The position numbers and the translations under genes were made by a program. This document shows, one piece after another, positions 42,537-52,126 of a stretch of DNA of 64,000 nt (its first letter is position 1; each line of letters begins with the position of its first letter). Source of the stretch: Oscillospiraceae bacterium (GTDB taxonomy: Bacteria; Bacillota; Clostridia; Oscillospirales; Oscillospiraceae); contig SVKV01000004.1 in the NCBI GenBank assembly GCA_015068305.1, forward strand, positions 1 through 64,000, in the 5' to 3' direction. Below the pieces are notes generated by a model. That model saw only the letters and a program-made list of their open reading frames with translations, was not told the DNA's origin and searched no databases.

Positions 42537-44855
42537 ATGCGTTACGATACGGAATCGGCGGAGCTGATCCGCCGGGCAGGAGCCAAGGCCCGGCAGCTGG
42601 GACACAGCTATGTCAGCAGCGCCCATCTGCTGCTTGCCCTGGCACAGCAGCGCGGTCATGCGGGTAATATTCTCAGAGGATTCGGGCTGAAAGCAGCCGT
42701 GGCGGAGGATATGACAGCGATCCTTTACGGGAAGGGCACGCCGGAACTGCCGCTGCCTCAGGGCATGACGGCGGAACTGCGGCTGATTCTCCAGGGGGCG
42801 GCGGAGGAGGCCCGGACCCAGAACCGAAACCGGATCAGCACCGGGCATATTCTGCTTTCGCTGGCCCGGCGGGAGGGCAGTGCTGCGGGAAAACTGCTGA
42901 CATATAACGGAATTGCCGCCGATGTGCTTTTTTCGGCAGCGGTGGAGCAGATGAAATCGGGAAAAAACATGGCGGACAGGAGGACGGTCAATATGAAACT
43001 GCTGGAACAATTCGCGGAGGACCTGATCCAAAAGGCAGGCTCCATGGAGCCGGTGATCGGCCGGGAAAAGGAAATTGATCTGGTCATCGGGATCCTTTGC
43101 CGGAAGAATAAAAACAATCCGGCCCTGGTGGGAGAGCCCGGTGTGGGCAAGACGGCCATTGCCGAGGGGCTGGCCCAGCGGATGGCGGTGGGGAATGTAC
43201 CGCCGCAGCTGAAGGAAAAAAGGCTGTTCAGTCTGAATATGGCCAATCTGGTAGCCGGGACCAAATACCGGGGAGAGTTTGAGGAACGGCTCCGGGATGT
43301 GCTCAATGAGATCCGCCGCAGCGGAGATGTGATTTTGTTTGTGGACGAAATGCACACCATTGTGGGGGCCGGTGCGGCAGAGGGCGCCATCGATGCGGCC
43401 AATATCTTCAAGCCCGCTCTGGGCCGGGGAGAGCTGCAGATGCTGGGCGCCACCACCCTGGACGAATACCGCCGGTATATCGAGAAAGATCCGGCGCTGG
43501 AGCGGCGGTTCCGGCCGGTGAAGGTGGAGGAGCCCTCAAAGGATGCGGTGATGGCCATCCTCCAGGGTCTGAAGCCGGGACTGGAGCGGCATCACCGGCT
43601 GAAAATCTGCGAGGAAGCCCTGTCGGAAGCAATCCGGCTGTCGGTGCGCTACCTGCCGGATCTGTATCTGCCGGACAAGGCCATCGACCTGCTGGATGAG
43701 GCTGCGGCTCGGGTCAGAATGGAGGAATCCGCCGGAGGCAGAAACAGCACCGCAAGACTGGAACTGGAACAGGAGCTTCACGATGCGGTGAAGGAGAGCC
43801 GGTTTGAAAAGGCTGCGGAGCTGCGGGATAAAATGCAGAAAATGGTAGCCCACGGCAGCGAAGGCCGCCGGGGAAAATCCGTCACCGGAAATGACGTTGC
43901 CCGGGCAGTATCTGCCAGAACCGGGATCCCGGTGGGAAAACTGACAGCCGGCGAGCGGCAGCGGCTGCTGAAGCTGGAAGATTATCTGTCACAGCAGGTG
44001 GTGGGCCAGAAGGAGGCGGTACGGGCCGTGGCAGAGGCCCTGCGCCGGGGTTATTCCGGGATCCGGGATGAAAACCGGCCCATTGCCTGCATGATGTTCA
44101 CAGGCCCCACCGGTGTGGGAAAAACGGAGCTGTGCCGCTGTCTGGCTGAGGAGATGTTCGGCAGCCGGGAGGCTATGATCCGGCTGGATATGTCGGAATA
44201 TATGGAAAAGCATGCGGTGGCCCGGCTGATCGGAGCGCCTCCCGGCTATGTTGGCTATGAAGAAGGAGGCAAGCTGACGGAGGCGGTGCGCCGCAGACCC
44301 TACTGCCTGGTGCTGCTGGATGAGCTGGAAAAGGCCCACCCGGATATTGCGGGAATCCTGCTGCAGATCATGGAGGAGGGTTGCCTGACGGATTCCCGGG
44401 GCCGGTCTGTCAGCTTCAAAAATGCCATCGTGGTGATGACCTCCAATGTGGGCAGCGAGGTCCGGGGCGAGGGCCTGGGATTCCGGCCCACGGGGCGCAA
44501 TGCGGAAATGGACGGGGCGCTGCGCCAGGCCTTTACGCCGGAATTTCTGGGGCGGCTGGACCGGATGGTTCATTTTGAAGCCCTGGGGGAGGATGCCATG
44601 GAAACCATAGCCCGGAAGTATCTGACGCTGCTCCAGTCCCGGACGGCGGTGCTGGGAATCCAGCTTCAGCTGCCGGAGGATCTTGCTTCCCGGCTGGGAA
44701 AAACCGGAAAGGGAAAGGGCGGTGCCCGGGCGCTGCGGCGGCTGGTTCAGGAGCGGGTGGAGGGGCCTCTGGCGGCTTTCCTTCTGAGCTGCAGCCGGAA
44801 GCCCGGAAAGATATTTGCCAGTATGGAGGGTGAAACAGTCCGCTTTCAATGCTGA
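42537..44855 (+). CDS. ClpC-type AAA+ protease ATPase subunit
   Basis: ClpC unfolds proteins for the ClpP peptidase. The 772-residue protein has an N-terminal Clp_N repeat domain (about 1-140), AAA domain 1 (Walker A GEPGVGKT, Walker B VILFVDE), a short UVR-containing middle segment (ELRDKMQKM near 430), and AAA domain 2 (Walker A GPTGVGKT). An LGF tripeptide after SEVRGEG sits where ClpC carries the ClpP-docking loop, so ClpP partnership is likely. The usual clpC operon partners ctsR, mcsA and mcsB are not adjacent. GGAGGTGAGG precedes the ATG. It may be a second, specialised ClpC. Confidence 0.88.
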   Translation: MRYDTESAELIRRAGAKARQLGHSYVSSAHLLLALAQQRGHAGNILRGFGLKAAVAEDMTAILYGKGTPELPLPQGMTAELRLILQGAAEEARTQNRNRISTGHILLSLARREGSAAGKLLTYNGIAADVLFSAAVEQMKSGKNMADRRTVNMKLLEQFAEDLIQKAGSMEPVIGREKEIDLVIGILCRKNKNNPALVGEPGVGKTAIAEGLAQRMAVGNVPPQLKEKRLFSLNMANLVAGTKYRGEFEERLRDVLNEIRRSGDVILFVDEMHTIVGAGAAEGAIDAANIFKPALGRGELQMLGATTLDEYRRYIEKDPALERRFRPVKVEEPSKDAVMAILQGLKPGLERHHRLKICEEALSEAIRLSVRYLPDLYLPDKAIDLLDEAAARVRMEESAGGRNSTARLELEQELHDAVKESRFEKAAELRDKMQKMVAHGSEGRRGKSVTGNDVARAVSARTGIPVGKLTAGERQRLLKLEDYLSQQVVGQKEAVRAVAEALRRGYSGIRDENRPIACMMFTGPTGVGKTELCRCLAEEMFGSREAMIRLDMSEYMEKHAVARLIGAPPGYVGYEEGGKLTEAVRRRPYCLVLLDELEKAHPDIAGILLQIMEEGCLTDSRGRSVSFKNAIVVMTSNVGSEVRGEGLGFRPTGRNAEMDGALRQAFTPEFLGRLDRMVHFEALGEDAMETIARKYLTLLQSRTAVLGIQLQLPEDLASRLGKTGKGKGGARALRRLVQERVEGPLAAFLLSCSRKPGKIFASMEGETVRFQC

Positions 44856-44934
44856 TATAATAGAACAAGTGTTTGGAAAATTGAGAATTCAGGGGATTTC
44901 ATGGAGATTTTTGAAAAAAAACCGGGAAAAAAGA

Positions 44935-44963
44935 TTGATTTTTTCAACTGGTGGTATTATAAT
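44935..44963 (+). promoter_or_regulatory. Promoter of the dcw cluster (mraZ)
   Basis: TTGATT (44935-44940) and TATAAT (44958-44963) with a 17-base spacer. The -10 box runs directly into the MraZ-box-like repeats. Confidence 0.8.
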
Positions 44964-45000
44964 GGAGCAAAAGTGTAGCAAAGTGGAGTAAAGTGGAATG
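44961..45000 (+). promoter_or_regulatory. Four tandem 10-bp repeats, putative MraZ operator
   Basis: The units AATGGAGCAA, AAGTGTAGCA, AAGTGGAGTA and AAGTGGAATG follow each other at exact 10-bp spacing. MraZ is known to bind short GTG-containing direct repeats with about one-helical-turn spacing upstream of its own gene. These repeats overlap the start site of the mraZ promoter, fitting autorepression. Confidence 0.75.
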
Positions 45001-45011
45001 GAGGTGAGCCG

Positions 45012-45440
45012 ATGATCGGAAAATACGCCGCAAAACTGGACGACAAGAACCGTCTGTTTGTGCCTGCAAAGCTGCGAAGCGAGCTGGGGGAGGATTTCTA
45101 TGTGACCCTGGGCGTCAATTGCGGTCACCGCTGCCTCACTGTCTATACCGCCGCAGAGTGGCAGACCTTAAGTGACAACTTCAACGCCCTGAGCCTTGCT
45201 CAGCGGTCCGGTGCCACCAGCTTGATTTTTATGAATGCCAATCAGTGCACCCCCGACAAACAGTTCCGCTTCGGACTGACCCAGAACCTCATTGATTATG
45301 CCGGCATCGACCGGGAAGTGGTGATCGTGGGCCGGGCCGGCCAGGCAGAGATCTGGGATGCTGGGGAATTTGCATCCTTTGAGGCGGAGAACCTGTCTCC
45401 CGAAAAACTGCTTGCATCTCTGGAGGCCATCGGACTATGA
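45012..45440 (+). CDS. mraZ: Transcriptional regulator MraZ
   Basis: MraZ is the first gene of most dcw clusters and represses the cluster. The 142-residue protein has two AbrB-like half domains: GKYAAKLDDKNRLFVPAKLR at the start and ANQCTPDKQFRFGLTQNLID later, each with the family D-x-x-x-R-x-x-x-P/F pattern. GGAGGTG precedes the ATG. It overlaps rsmH by four bases. Its candidate binding repeats lie 12-50 bases upstream of its own start. Confidence 0.96.
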   Translation: MIGKYAAKLDDKNRLFVPAKLRSELGEDFYVTLGVNCGHRCLTVYTAAEWQTLSDNFNALSLAQRSGATSLIFMNANQCTPDKQFRFGLTQNLIDYAGIDREVVIVGRAGQAEIWDAGEFASFEAENLSPEKLLASLEAIGL

Positions 45441-46372
45441 CAGATTTTCATCATGTGAGCGTGCTTCTGGACGAATGTCTGGAAGGACTTGATATCAAAC
45501 CCGAGGGCATTTATGTGGACGGCACCCTGGGCGGTGCGGGCCACTCGAGCCAGATTGCAAAGCGGCTGACCACCGGCCGTCTCATCGGCATTGACCGGGA
45601 TCCGGTTGCGCTGAAGGCGGCAGGGGAGCGACTGGCACCCTTCGGTGACCGGGTGACCCTGGTCCACTCCAATTTCTGCGAAATTGCGCAGGTTCTAAAG
45701 AGCCTGAATATTGACGGCGTGGACGGCATTTTGCTGGATCTGGGTGTTTCTTCCCCTCAGCTGGATGACGGGAGCCGTGGCTTTTCCTATATGGCGGATG
45801 CGCCTCTGGATATGCGCATGAACAGCGAGGATATGCTGTCCGCCCACGATGTGGTAAATACCTGGAGCTTTGAGGAACTGAAGCGGATCCTCTATGACTA
45901 CGGCGAAGAGCGCTATGCCCCCCGGATCGCCTCTGCCATCTGCAGCCGCCGGGAGGTAAAACCCATCGAAACCACCCTGGAACTGGTGGATATCATCCGG
46001 GGAGCCATGCCCGCTGCTGCGCTGAGAGAAAAACAGCACCCGGCCAAGCGGAGCTTCCAGGCCATCCGCATTGCGGTCAATGACGAGCTTGGAAGTGTGG
46101 AAAAAGTGATGCGCGATGCCATTCCCTGCCTGAATCCCGGCGGACGGCTGGCGGTGATCACATTCCATTCTCTGGAAGACAGAATTGTAAAGAACGCGAT
46201 GGCGGAGGCAGCCAAGGGCTGCACCTGTCCGCCCAGTTTCCCGGTTTGCGTCTGCGGCAAGAAGCCCCTTGTGAAGCTTATCAGCCGCAAGCCCATCGTT
46301 TCCGGCGAGATGGAGCTGGAGCGCAATCCCCGGGCCCGCAGCGCCAAGCTGCGCATCTGCGAAAAGATATAG
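45437..46372 (+). CDS. rsmH: 16S rRNA (cytosine(1402)-N4)-methyltransferase RsmH
   Basis: RsmH adds the N4 methyl group to C1402 of 16S rRNA, the same base whose ribose is modified by RsmI, also encoded in this window. The 311-residue protein starts HHVSVLLDECLEGLDIKPEG, has SAM motif DGTLGGAGHS, DGILLDLGVSSPQLDD and FSYMADAPLDMRM, all conserved in RsmH (MraW). Length is standard. It overlaps mraZ by four bases and is followed by ftsL. Confidence 0.97.
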   Translation: MTDFHHVSVLLDECLEGLDIKPEGIYVDGTLGGAGHSSQIAKRLTTGRLIGIDRDPVALKAAGERLAPFGDRVTLVHSNFCEIAQVLKSLNIDGVDGILLDLGVSSPQLDDGSRGFSYMADAPLDMRMNSEDMLSAHDVVNTWSFEELKRILYDYGEERYAPRIASAICSRREVKPIETTLELVDIIRGAMPAAALREKQHPAKRSFQAIRIAVNDELGSVEKVMRDAIPCLNPGGRLAVITFHSLEDRIVKNAMAEAAKGCTCPPSFPVCVCGKKPLVKLISRKPIVSGEMELERNPRARSAKLRICEKI

Positions 46373-46399
46373 TCCCTTTTTTGGAAGGAAGTAAGAGTC

Positions 46400-46873
46400 A
46401 TGGTCAAAAAGCCTGATATTCAGTATATTGATAAATTCTATGTCCACGGCAGCGAAGCCCGTGTGCTGGAACTGAAGCCCAAAAAGCGCATCATCAAGAC
46501 GGTCCTGCCTCTGACAGCTCCGGATCATACCGTGAAGATTGCGGTGGATCCTGTGGCAATCTGCGGCATTGTGGTGGCTGTTGCGATGCTGGTGCTGATG
46601 ATCATGGGTACGGTCCGGTATGCAGGTGTCTGCCGCCAGTATCAGGCCATGATGGACTATGTGGTCACCGTTCAGAATGAAAACGTATCGCTGAATCAGA
46701 CCTATGAAGACGGATACGATCTGGCAGACATCGAAGCGAAGGCGTTGGCCCTGGGCATGATTCCCAAGGCAGAGGCCCAGGTGATCCAGGTGGATGCCGG
46801 GGTGCCCCAGAGAGCACCGGAAATGACCTTCTGGGAGGAAATGCGCTGGCTGTTGGGGGGCCTGTTTGCATAA
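46400..46873 (+). CDS. ftsL: FtsL-like cell division protein
   Basis: The 157-residue protein has a cytoplasmic N terminus (1-48), one transmembrane helix (about 50-70) and a short external helical segment likely to form a coiled coil. This is the FtsL layout. FtsL evolves fast, so the name rests mainly on position between rsmH and the division PBP and on topology. It would form the FtsL-FtsB/DivIC-FtsQ complex of the divisome. The cytoplasmic part is longer than in Bacillus. A 93-base gap with a strong stem-loop separates it from the PBP gene. Confidence 0.8.
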   Translation: MVKKPDIQYIDKFYVHGSEARVLELKPKKRIIKTVLPLTAPDHTVKIAVDPVAICGIVVAVAMLVLMIMGTVRYAGVCRQYQAMMDYVVTVQNENVSLNQTYEDGYDLADIEAKALALGMIPKAEAQVIQVDAGVPQRAPEMTFWEEMRWLLGGLFA

Positions 46874-46910
46874 AGCGTTTTCCGGCCAATAGAATTAGGA
46901 TAGCAGCTGC

Positions 46911-46945
46911 AATGGGCAGTGAGGGATCTCCCCTTGCTGCCCATT
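46911..46945 (+). promoter_or_regulatory. Stem-loop between ftsL and the PBP gene
   Basis: AATGGGCAG pairs with CTGCCCATT, with an inner GGG/CCC pairing, in an otherwise tightly packed operon. There is no T run. It may be an mRNA-stability or attenuation element. Confidence 0.5.
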
Positions 46946-46967
46946 TCCTAAGAAAGGGCCGGGATCT

Positions 46968-49265
46968 ATGGCAGGGAAATCGCATAAACGGGAAATCGGC
47001 CGCCTGCGGGCGGATACAGGTCAGCATAACCGGATCATGCTTGTGATGGCAGTACTGGGAATACTGGCCTTTTTGCCTATCGGGGTCCGGCTGTACAGCC
47101 TGATGGTAACCCAGTACGATTATTATGCGAATCTGGCCCTGCGCAACCAGACCCGCACCACTGCGGTGGCTGCAGAGCGGGGCAATATCTACGACCGGAA
47201 TATGAACATTCTGGCAAGCTCTGTGGGTGTGGAAAATGTGTACCTGGATCCCCATGAGCTGAAGCAGGCCCGGGAGGATATCGGTCAGATCAGCACGTTC
47301 CTCGGGGAGGTTCTGGACCGGGATCCTCAGTGGATCCAACAACAGGCGAAGGATTTTTCCAAACGCTACAAGCAGGTGGGCAGCCGGGTGGAGGAAGAAA
47401 CGGCGGCAAAAATCCGGGCCTTTATCAATGAATATGAGATTGCGGGCATCCATCTGGAGCCGGGCTCCAGAAGAACCTATCCCTACGGCACGCTGGCGGC
47501 CCAGGTCATCGGATTTACCAATGCTTCCGGCGACGGCTCCGAAGGGGTGGAGGCGGCCTATAACAGCTATCTTTCCGGCAGTGCCGGAAAAGTGATTACA
47601 TCCAAGGGCAACAATGAAATGGATATGCCCTTTTCCTATGAAAGATATGTCCGCAGCCGCCAGGGCTGCAGCGTGATTCTGACCCTGGATGCCACAGTCC
47701 AGGCTTGCCTGGAAAAACAGATGGAAGCAGCTGTTGACCGCTACGACGTGCAAAACGGCGCCTTCGGTCTGGTGATGCATGCCAAAACCGGAGAAATCCT
47801 GGCCATGGCCACCCTGGGAAATTATGACCCCAACAATTATCTGGAAATTGCCGACGGGGATACGGCGGCAAAACTGGAGCAGCTGAAACATAGTGACAGC
47901 GAAGCCTACCAAAAGGAACTGCGTGCAGCGCAGCTGAAGCAGTGGCGCAACCGGGTTCTTTCAGACGGCTATGAGCCGGGTTCCACCTTCAAGGTGCTGA
48001 CCATGGCGGCGGCTCTGGACTGCGGTGCCATTGATCTGAACACCGGATTCCACTGCTCCGGTGCGGAGCAGATCCCGGGCAGAGCCCAGAAGCTCCACTG
48101 CTGGAGGGCCCAGGGCCACGGCCCGGAGCAGACACCCCAGGCCCTGCAGAATTCCTGCAACATTGCCTTTGCACACATTGCCCTGAAACTGGGCGGCGAA
48201 CGTTTTTATGAATACATTGAAAAATTCGGGATTCTGGAAAAAACCGGCATCGATCTGGCCGGGGAAAGCAAGGGGATCTTTTTTGACAAAGCACTGGTCA
48301 CCGATACGGACAAATGGGGGACAGCTTCCCTGACCTCCGGCTCCTTCGGCCAGACCTTCAAGATCACACCGCTGCAGCTGGTCCGGGCCATCGCATCGGT
48401 GGTCAACGGGGGAAATCTGATGGAGCCCTACATCGTATCCGAAATACTGGATGCGGATGGCAACACAGTGCTGAAAGCGGAGCCCACGGTGGTGCGCCGG
48501 ACCGTCAGCCCGGAAACCTCCGATACCATGAGAGGGCTGATTCAATCCGTTGTGGAAGAGGGGACCGCAAAAAATGCCCAGGTGGCTGGGTTCTCCATCG
48601 GCGGGAAAACCGGCACCAGCGAGAAGATCGATGTCTTCGATGAGCAGGGGCAAAGGGTTTTAGATAAAATTGTTTCCTTCGTGGGTATTGCGCCAATGGA
48701 AAATCCGGAGTATATTGTACTTGTGGCGCTGGATACCCCCAGCCGGACCACCGGAATCTATATTTCCGGCGGCGTCATGGCGGCACCTACGGTTGGTGCG
48801 GTGATGGCGGACATCCTGCCCTATCTTGGGGTGGAGCGGCATTTCTCGGAAGAGGAGGCTGCCGGGCGGACCGTAACGGTGCCGGATCTGACAGGGCTGG
48901 CAGCACAGGAAGCACAGCGCATACTGAAAGATCTTGGCCTCACCGCATCTTTTTCCGGAACGGAGGAAACTGTGACAGGTCAGATCCCGCAGCCGGGAGC
49001 TTTGATTCCCGGTGACAGTCAGATGCTGGTATATCTGGGTGAGGATATCCCGGAAAGAATGGCGCAGGTGCCGGATTTTTCCGGTATGAACCGGCAGCAG
49101 GCTTCCGATGAAGCCGGGAAGCTGGGGCTGTACATTCTGGTTACCGGAAATCAGGAAGTTTCCACCCGGGTGGTCGCCACGGCCCAGAGCATCCCGGCAG
49201 GGGAAATGGCCCCGGCCGGAACCACGATACAATTGGAATTTACCGATACCGGCGCCCGGGACTGA
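46968..49265 (+). CDS. Class B penicillin-binding protein with two PASTA domains (SpoVD/FtsI type)
   Basis: This transpeptidase crosslinks septal or spore cortex peptidoglycan. The 765-residue protein has a cytoplasmic start, one transmembrane helix (about 23-45), a dimerisation domain (ERGNIYDRN) and a penicillin-binding domain with GSTFK (active Ser near residue 339), SCN and KTGTS. Two C-terminal PASTA domains (about 630-760) follow. Bacillus SpoVD has one PASTA and PBP2b has two, so domain count favours the division type; position in dcw also fits either. The start at 46968 follows AAAGGG with modest spacing. Confidence 0.92.
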   Translation: MAGKSHKREIGRLRADTGQHNRIMLVMAVLGILAFLPIGVRLYSLMVTQYDYYANLALRNQTRTTAVAAERGNIYDRNMNILASSVGVENVYLDPHELKQAREDIGQISTFLGEVLDRDPQWIQQQAKDFSKRYKQVGSRVEEETAAKIRAFINEYEIAGIHLEPGSRRTYPYGTLAAQVIGFTNASGDGSEGVEAAYNSYLSGSAGKVITSKGNNEMDMPFSYERYVRSRQGCSVILTLDATVQACLEKQMEAAVDRYDVQNGAFGLVMHAKTGEILAMATLGNYDPNNYLEIADGDTAAKLEQLKHSDSEAYQKELRAAQLKQWRNRVLSDGYEPGSTFKVLTMAAALDCGAIDLNTGFHCSGAEQIPGRAQKLHCWRAQGHGPEQTPQALQNSCNIAFAHIALKLGGERFYEYIEKFGILEKTGIDLAGESKGIFFDKALVTDTDKWGTASLTSGSFGQTFKITPLQLVRAIASVVNGGNLMEPYIVSEILDADGNTVLKAEPTVVRRTVSPETSDTMRGLIQSVVEEGTAKNAQVAGFSIGGKTGTSEKIDVFDEQGQRVLDKIVSFVGIAPMENPEYIVLVALDTPSRTTGIYISGGVMAAPTVGAVMADILPYLGVERHFSEEEAAGRTVTVPDLTGLAAQEAQRILKDLGLTASFSGTEETVTGQIPQPGALIPGDSQMLVYLGEDIPERMAQVPDFSGMNRQQASDEAGKLGLYILVTGNQEVSTRVVATAQSIPAGEMAPAGTTIQLEFTDTGARD

Positions 49266-49289
49266 AGGGCACTGGGGAAGGAGTTACTT

Positions 49290-50741
49290 ATGAAACTGAA
49301 AGAATTACTGCAGGGCATCCAGGTGCTGGAGCTGAATGCGGATCCCGAACTGGAAATCGCATCCGTTGCCTATGACTCCCGGAAGGTGGAGAAGGGCGGT
49401 ATGTTTGTGGCCATTTCCGGCTTTACCTCCGACGGCAACCGCTTTATCCCCATGGCCATGGAAAAGGGCGCAGCTGTTGTTGTGACTGCCAGAAAACCCA
49501 AGTTGGAGGTTCCCTATGTACTGGTGGAAAATGACCGGCTGGCCCTGGCTCTGCTGGGCACCAATTTCTACGGCCATCCTGCAAAGGAAATGACCATGAT
49601 CGGCATCACCGGCACCAACGGCAAGACCTCCGTAACCCTGCTTTTAAAGCAGGTGCTGGAAGAGGTGCTGGGAGCCAAGGTGGGCCTCATCGGCACCATG
49701 GGTGCCATGGTGGGAGATGAGCACATCCCCTCCGAGCGCACCACCCCCGAAAGCTTTGAGCTCCAGGGCCTGTTTGCGAAAATGCGGGATGCAGGCTGCA
49801 CCCATGTGGTGATGGAGGTTTCCTCCCATGCCCTGACCCTGGACCGGGTGGGCGGCATCCACTTTGACGTGGCAGCCTTCACCAATCTGACGGAGGATCA
49901 TCTGGATTTCCACAAGACCATGGATGCCTACTGCGATGCAAAGGCCATGCTCTTTGAGCGCTGCAGCAAGGCTGTCATCAACGTCGACGACAGCTATGCC
50001 TGCCGGATGCTTGACAAGGCCAGATGCCCCGTGGTTACGGCCTCTGTCCGGGGTAAGGGCAATCTGAATGCCAAAAATCTGCAGCTTCATGCAGAGGGCA
50101 TCTGCTTTGAGGCTGCGCCTGTGATCGGCAAGAGCGTGGAAGTACAGCTCCCCATTCCCGGCAAGTTCACTGTTTACAATGCCCTCACCGTTCTGGGAAT
50201 TGCCCGGAGCCTGGGCATTTCTCTGGAAAAGAGTGCACAGGCGCTGCAGAAGGCCAAGGGCGTCAAGGGCCGCATCGAGGTGGTTCCCACTCCCGGTAAG
50301 CCCTGGTCTGTCCTCATTGACTATGCCCACACCCCCGACGGCCTGGAAAACGTCCTCAGCTCTGTCAAGGACTTCTGCAAGGGCCGGGTGATCTCTGTCT
50401 TTGGCTGCGGCGGCGACCGGGATCCTATCAAGCGGCCCATTATGGGCGAGATCGGCGTCCGGCTGGCGGACTTTGCCATCATTACCTCTGATAACCCCAG
50501 AACCGAAGACCCCCTGGCCATCATCGATGACATCCTCAAGGGCGTGGATGCATCCATGGGCCCCTATGTTGTGGTACCGGAGAGAAGAACTGCCATCCGA
50601 TATGCTATGGACATTGCGAAAAAAGATGATATAATTGTACTGGCAGGAAAGGGCCATGAAACCTATCAGGAGATTCACGGTGTGAAATACCACCTGGATG
50701 AGCGCGAGGAGGTTGCTGCCCACCTGGCAGAAATGGGGTAA
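49290..50741 (+). CDS. murE: UDP-MurNAc-tripeptide synthetase MurE (meso-diaminopimelate type)
   Basis: MurE adds the third stem-peptide residue. The 483-residue protein has ATP loop GTNGKTS (around residue 108-114), central motif THVVMEVSSHAL, and C-terminal DNPR (SDNPRTEDP), the motif that selects meso-diaminopimelate; Lys-type enzymes lack it. The wall should therefore be A1gamma/DAP type. GGAAGGAG precedes the ATG, and murF starts six bases after the stop. Confidence 0.96.
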   Translation: MKLKELLQGIQVLELNADPELEIASVAYDSRKVEKGGMFVAISGFTSDGNRFIPMAMEKGAAVVVTARKPKLEVPYVLVENDRLALALLGTNFYGHPAKEMTMIGITGTNGKTSVTLLLKQVLEEVLGAKVGLIGTMGAMVGDEHIPSERTTPESFELQGLFAKMRDAGCTHVVMEVSSHALTLDRVGGIHFDVAAFTNLTEDHLDFHKTMDAYCDAKAMLFERCSKAVINVDDSYACRMLDKARCPVVTASVRGKGNLNAKNLQLHAEGICFEAAPVIGKSVEVQLPIPGKFTVYNALTVLGIARSLGISLEKSAQALQKAKGVKGRIEVVPTPGKPWSVLIDYAHTPDGLENVLSSVKDFCKGRVISVFGCGGDRDPIKRPIMGEIGVRLADFAIITSDNPRTEDPLAIIDDILKGVDASMGPYVVVPERRTAIRYAMDIAKKDDIIVLAGKGHETYQEIHGVKYHLDEREEVAAHLAEMG

Positions 50742-50747
50742 ACTTTT

Positions 50748-52112
50748 ATGGGAAAACTGACTCTCAAGCAGGCTGCCGCCTGGTGCGGCGGTTGGGTCGA
50801 CCCGAAATATGAAAATATTGAATTTTTAGGTGCAAACAACGATACCCGCATCATCAAGCCCGGCCAGCTGTTTATCGTACTGCAGGGTGCCCGGGACGGC
50901 CATGATTTCATCCAGGCAGCCATGGAAAAGGGTGCAGCTGCTGCTCTGTGCAGCAGATCCGTGGGAGATTATCCCTGCATCATTGTGGAAGATCCCAGAA
51001 TTGCTCTGGGCGAAATTGCCCGGCAGGAACTGCAGCGGATCGGCTGCAAGGTGGTGGCTATTACCGGATCTGTCGGTAAAAGCACTACCAAGGAAATGGT
51101 GGCTGCGGTGCTGGAAAGCACCTACTGTACCGCCAAGACCCCGGCAAACCATAACAATGACATCGGTATGCCCATGGCGATCCTTGCCATGGCAGAAGAT
51201 ACGGAAGTGGCGGTGCTGGAAATGGGCATGAACCATTTCCGGGAGATTGCATACCTTTCCAATATTGCACAGCCCGACATCGGTGCCATCGTCAACATCG
51301 GCTCCATGCACATTGAATACCTGGGCTCCATCGAGGGTATCCGGAAGGCCAAGCTGGAGATCCTGGAGGGCATGAAGGAAAACGGCAGGCTGGTGCTCAA
51401 TGGCGACGATGCCATGCTGAATCCGCTGCCGGAGCAGCCGGAGCGGGAAGTGATCTACTACGGAAGCCACGGACAGCCCTGCGGCGTCCGGGCCCGGGAT
51501 GTCCGGGAAGAGGACGGGATCCTCAGCTTCCGGGTTGAAACAGATCAGGAGAATTTTCTGGTGGAGCTGGCGCTGGAGGGACTTCATTTTGTGCCCGACG
51601 CCCTGACAGCCATTACCGTTGGTCTGGAGCTGAAGGTTCCGGTGCCCCGAATCCAGGAAAAGCTTTCCATGTTCCGGAATATGGCCGGACGGCAGGAGAT
51701 TTACCAGGCGAAGGGATATACCATTATTTCCGACTGCTATAATGCGGGCCCCGAGTCCATGGCAGCGGCCCTTGCCGTTCTGGGCAAAAAGAGCGGCCGC
51801 CGGATCGCGGTACTGGGTGATATGCTGGAGCTGGGCGACTGCGCCTGGGCAGAGCATTATAAGATTGGCCGCATCGCCAAGGAAAATGCGGAAATGGTGC
51901 TGGCTTACGGTCACCACGGCCCCAGAGTGGTCAGCGGCGCCCTGACCGGCGGTATGAGCGGCGCCAATGCCCGCTGCTTTGAAACCCATGAGGAAATGGT
52001 GCAGCATCTGAAGCGGACCGCAAAGGCCGGGGATGTGCTGCTGTTTAAGGGCAGCCGGGGCATGCATATGGAAAAAGTGCTGGAAGGCTTCCTGAAAGAA
52101 GAGAAAGAATAA
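50748..52112 (+). CDS. murF: UDP-MurNAc-tripeptide--D-Ala-D-Ala ligase MurF
   Basis: MurF adds the D-Ala-D-Ala dipeptide (made by Ddl, encoded at 7339-8409) to finish the cytoplasmic precursor. The 454-residue protein has ATP loop GSVGKSTTKEM (around residue 106), EMGMNHFREI, and the C-terminal DCYNAGPESMAAAL. The start lies six bases behind the murE stop, and mraY follows after 14 bases. Length is normal. Confidence 0.96.
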   Translation: MGKLTLKQAAAWCGGWVDPKYENIEFLGANNDTRIIKPGQLFIVLQGARDGHDFIQAAMEKGAAAALCSRSVGDYPCIIVEDPRIALGEIARQELQRIGCKVVAITGSVGKSTTKEMVAAVLESTYCTAKTPANHNNDIGMPMAILAMAEDTEVAVLEMGMNHFREIAYLSNIAQPDIGAIVNIGSMHIEYLGSIEGIRKAKLEILEGMKENGRLVLNGDDAMLNPLPEQPEREVIYYGSHGQPCGVRARDVREEDGILSFRVETDQENFLVELALEGLHFVPDALTAITVGLELKVPVPRIQEKLSMFRNMAGRQEIYQAKGYTIISDCYNAGPESMAAALAVLGKKSGRRIAVLGDMLELGDCAWAEHYKIGRIAKENAEMVLAYGHHGPRVVSGALTGGMSGANARCFETHEEMVQHLKRTAKAGDVLLFKGSRGMHMEKVLEGFLKEEKE

Positions 52113-52126
52113 CGGAGGAATTCTCA

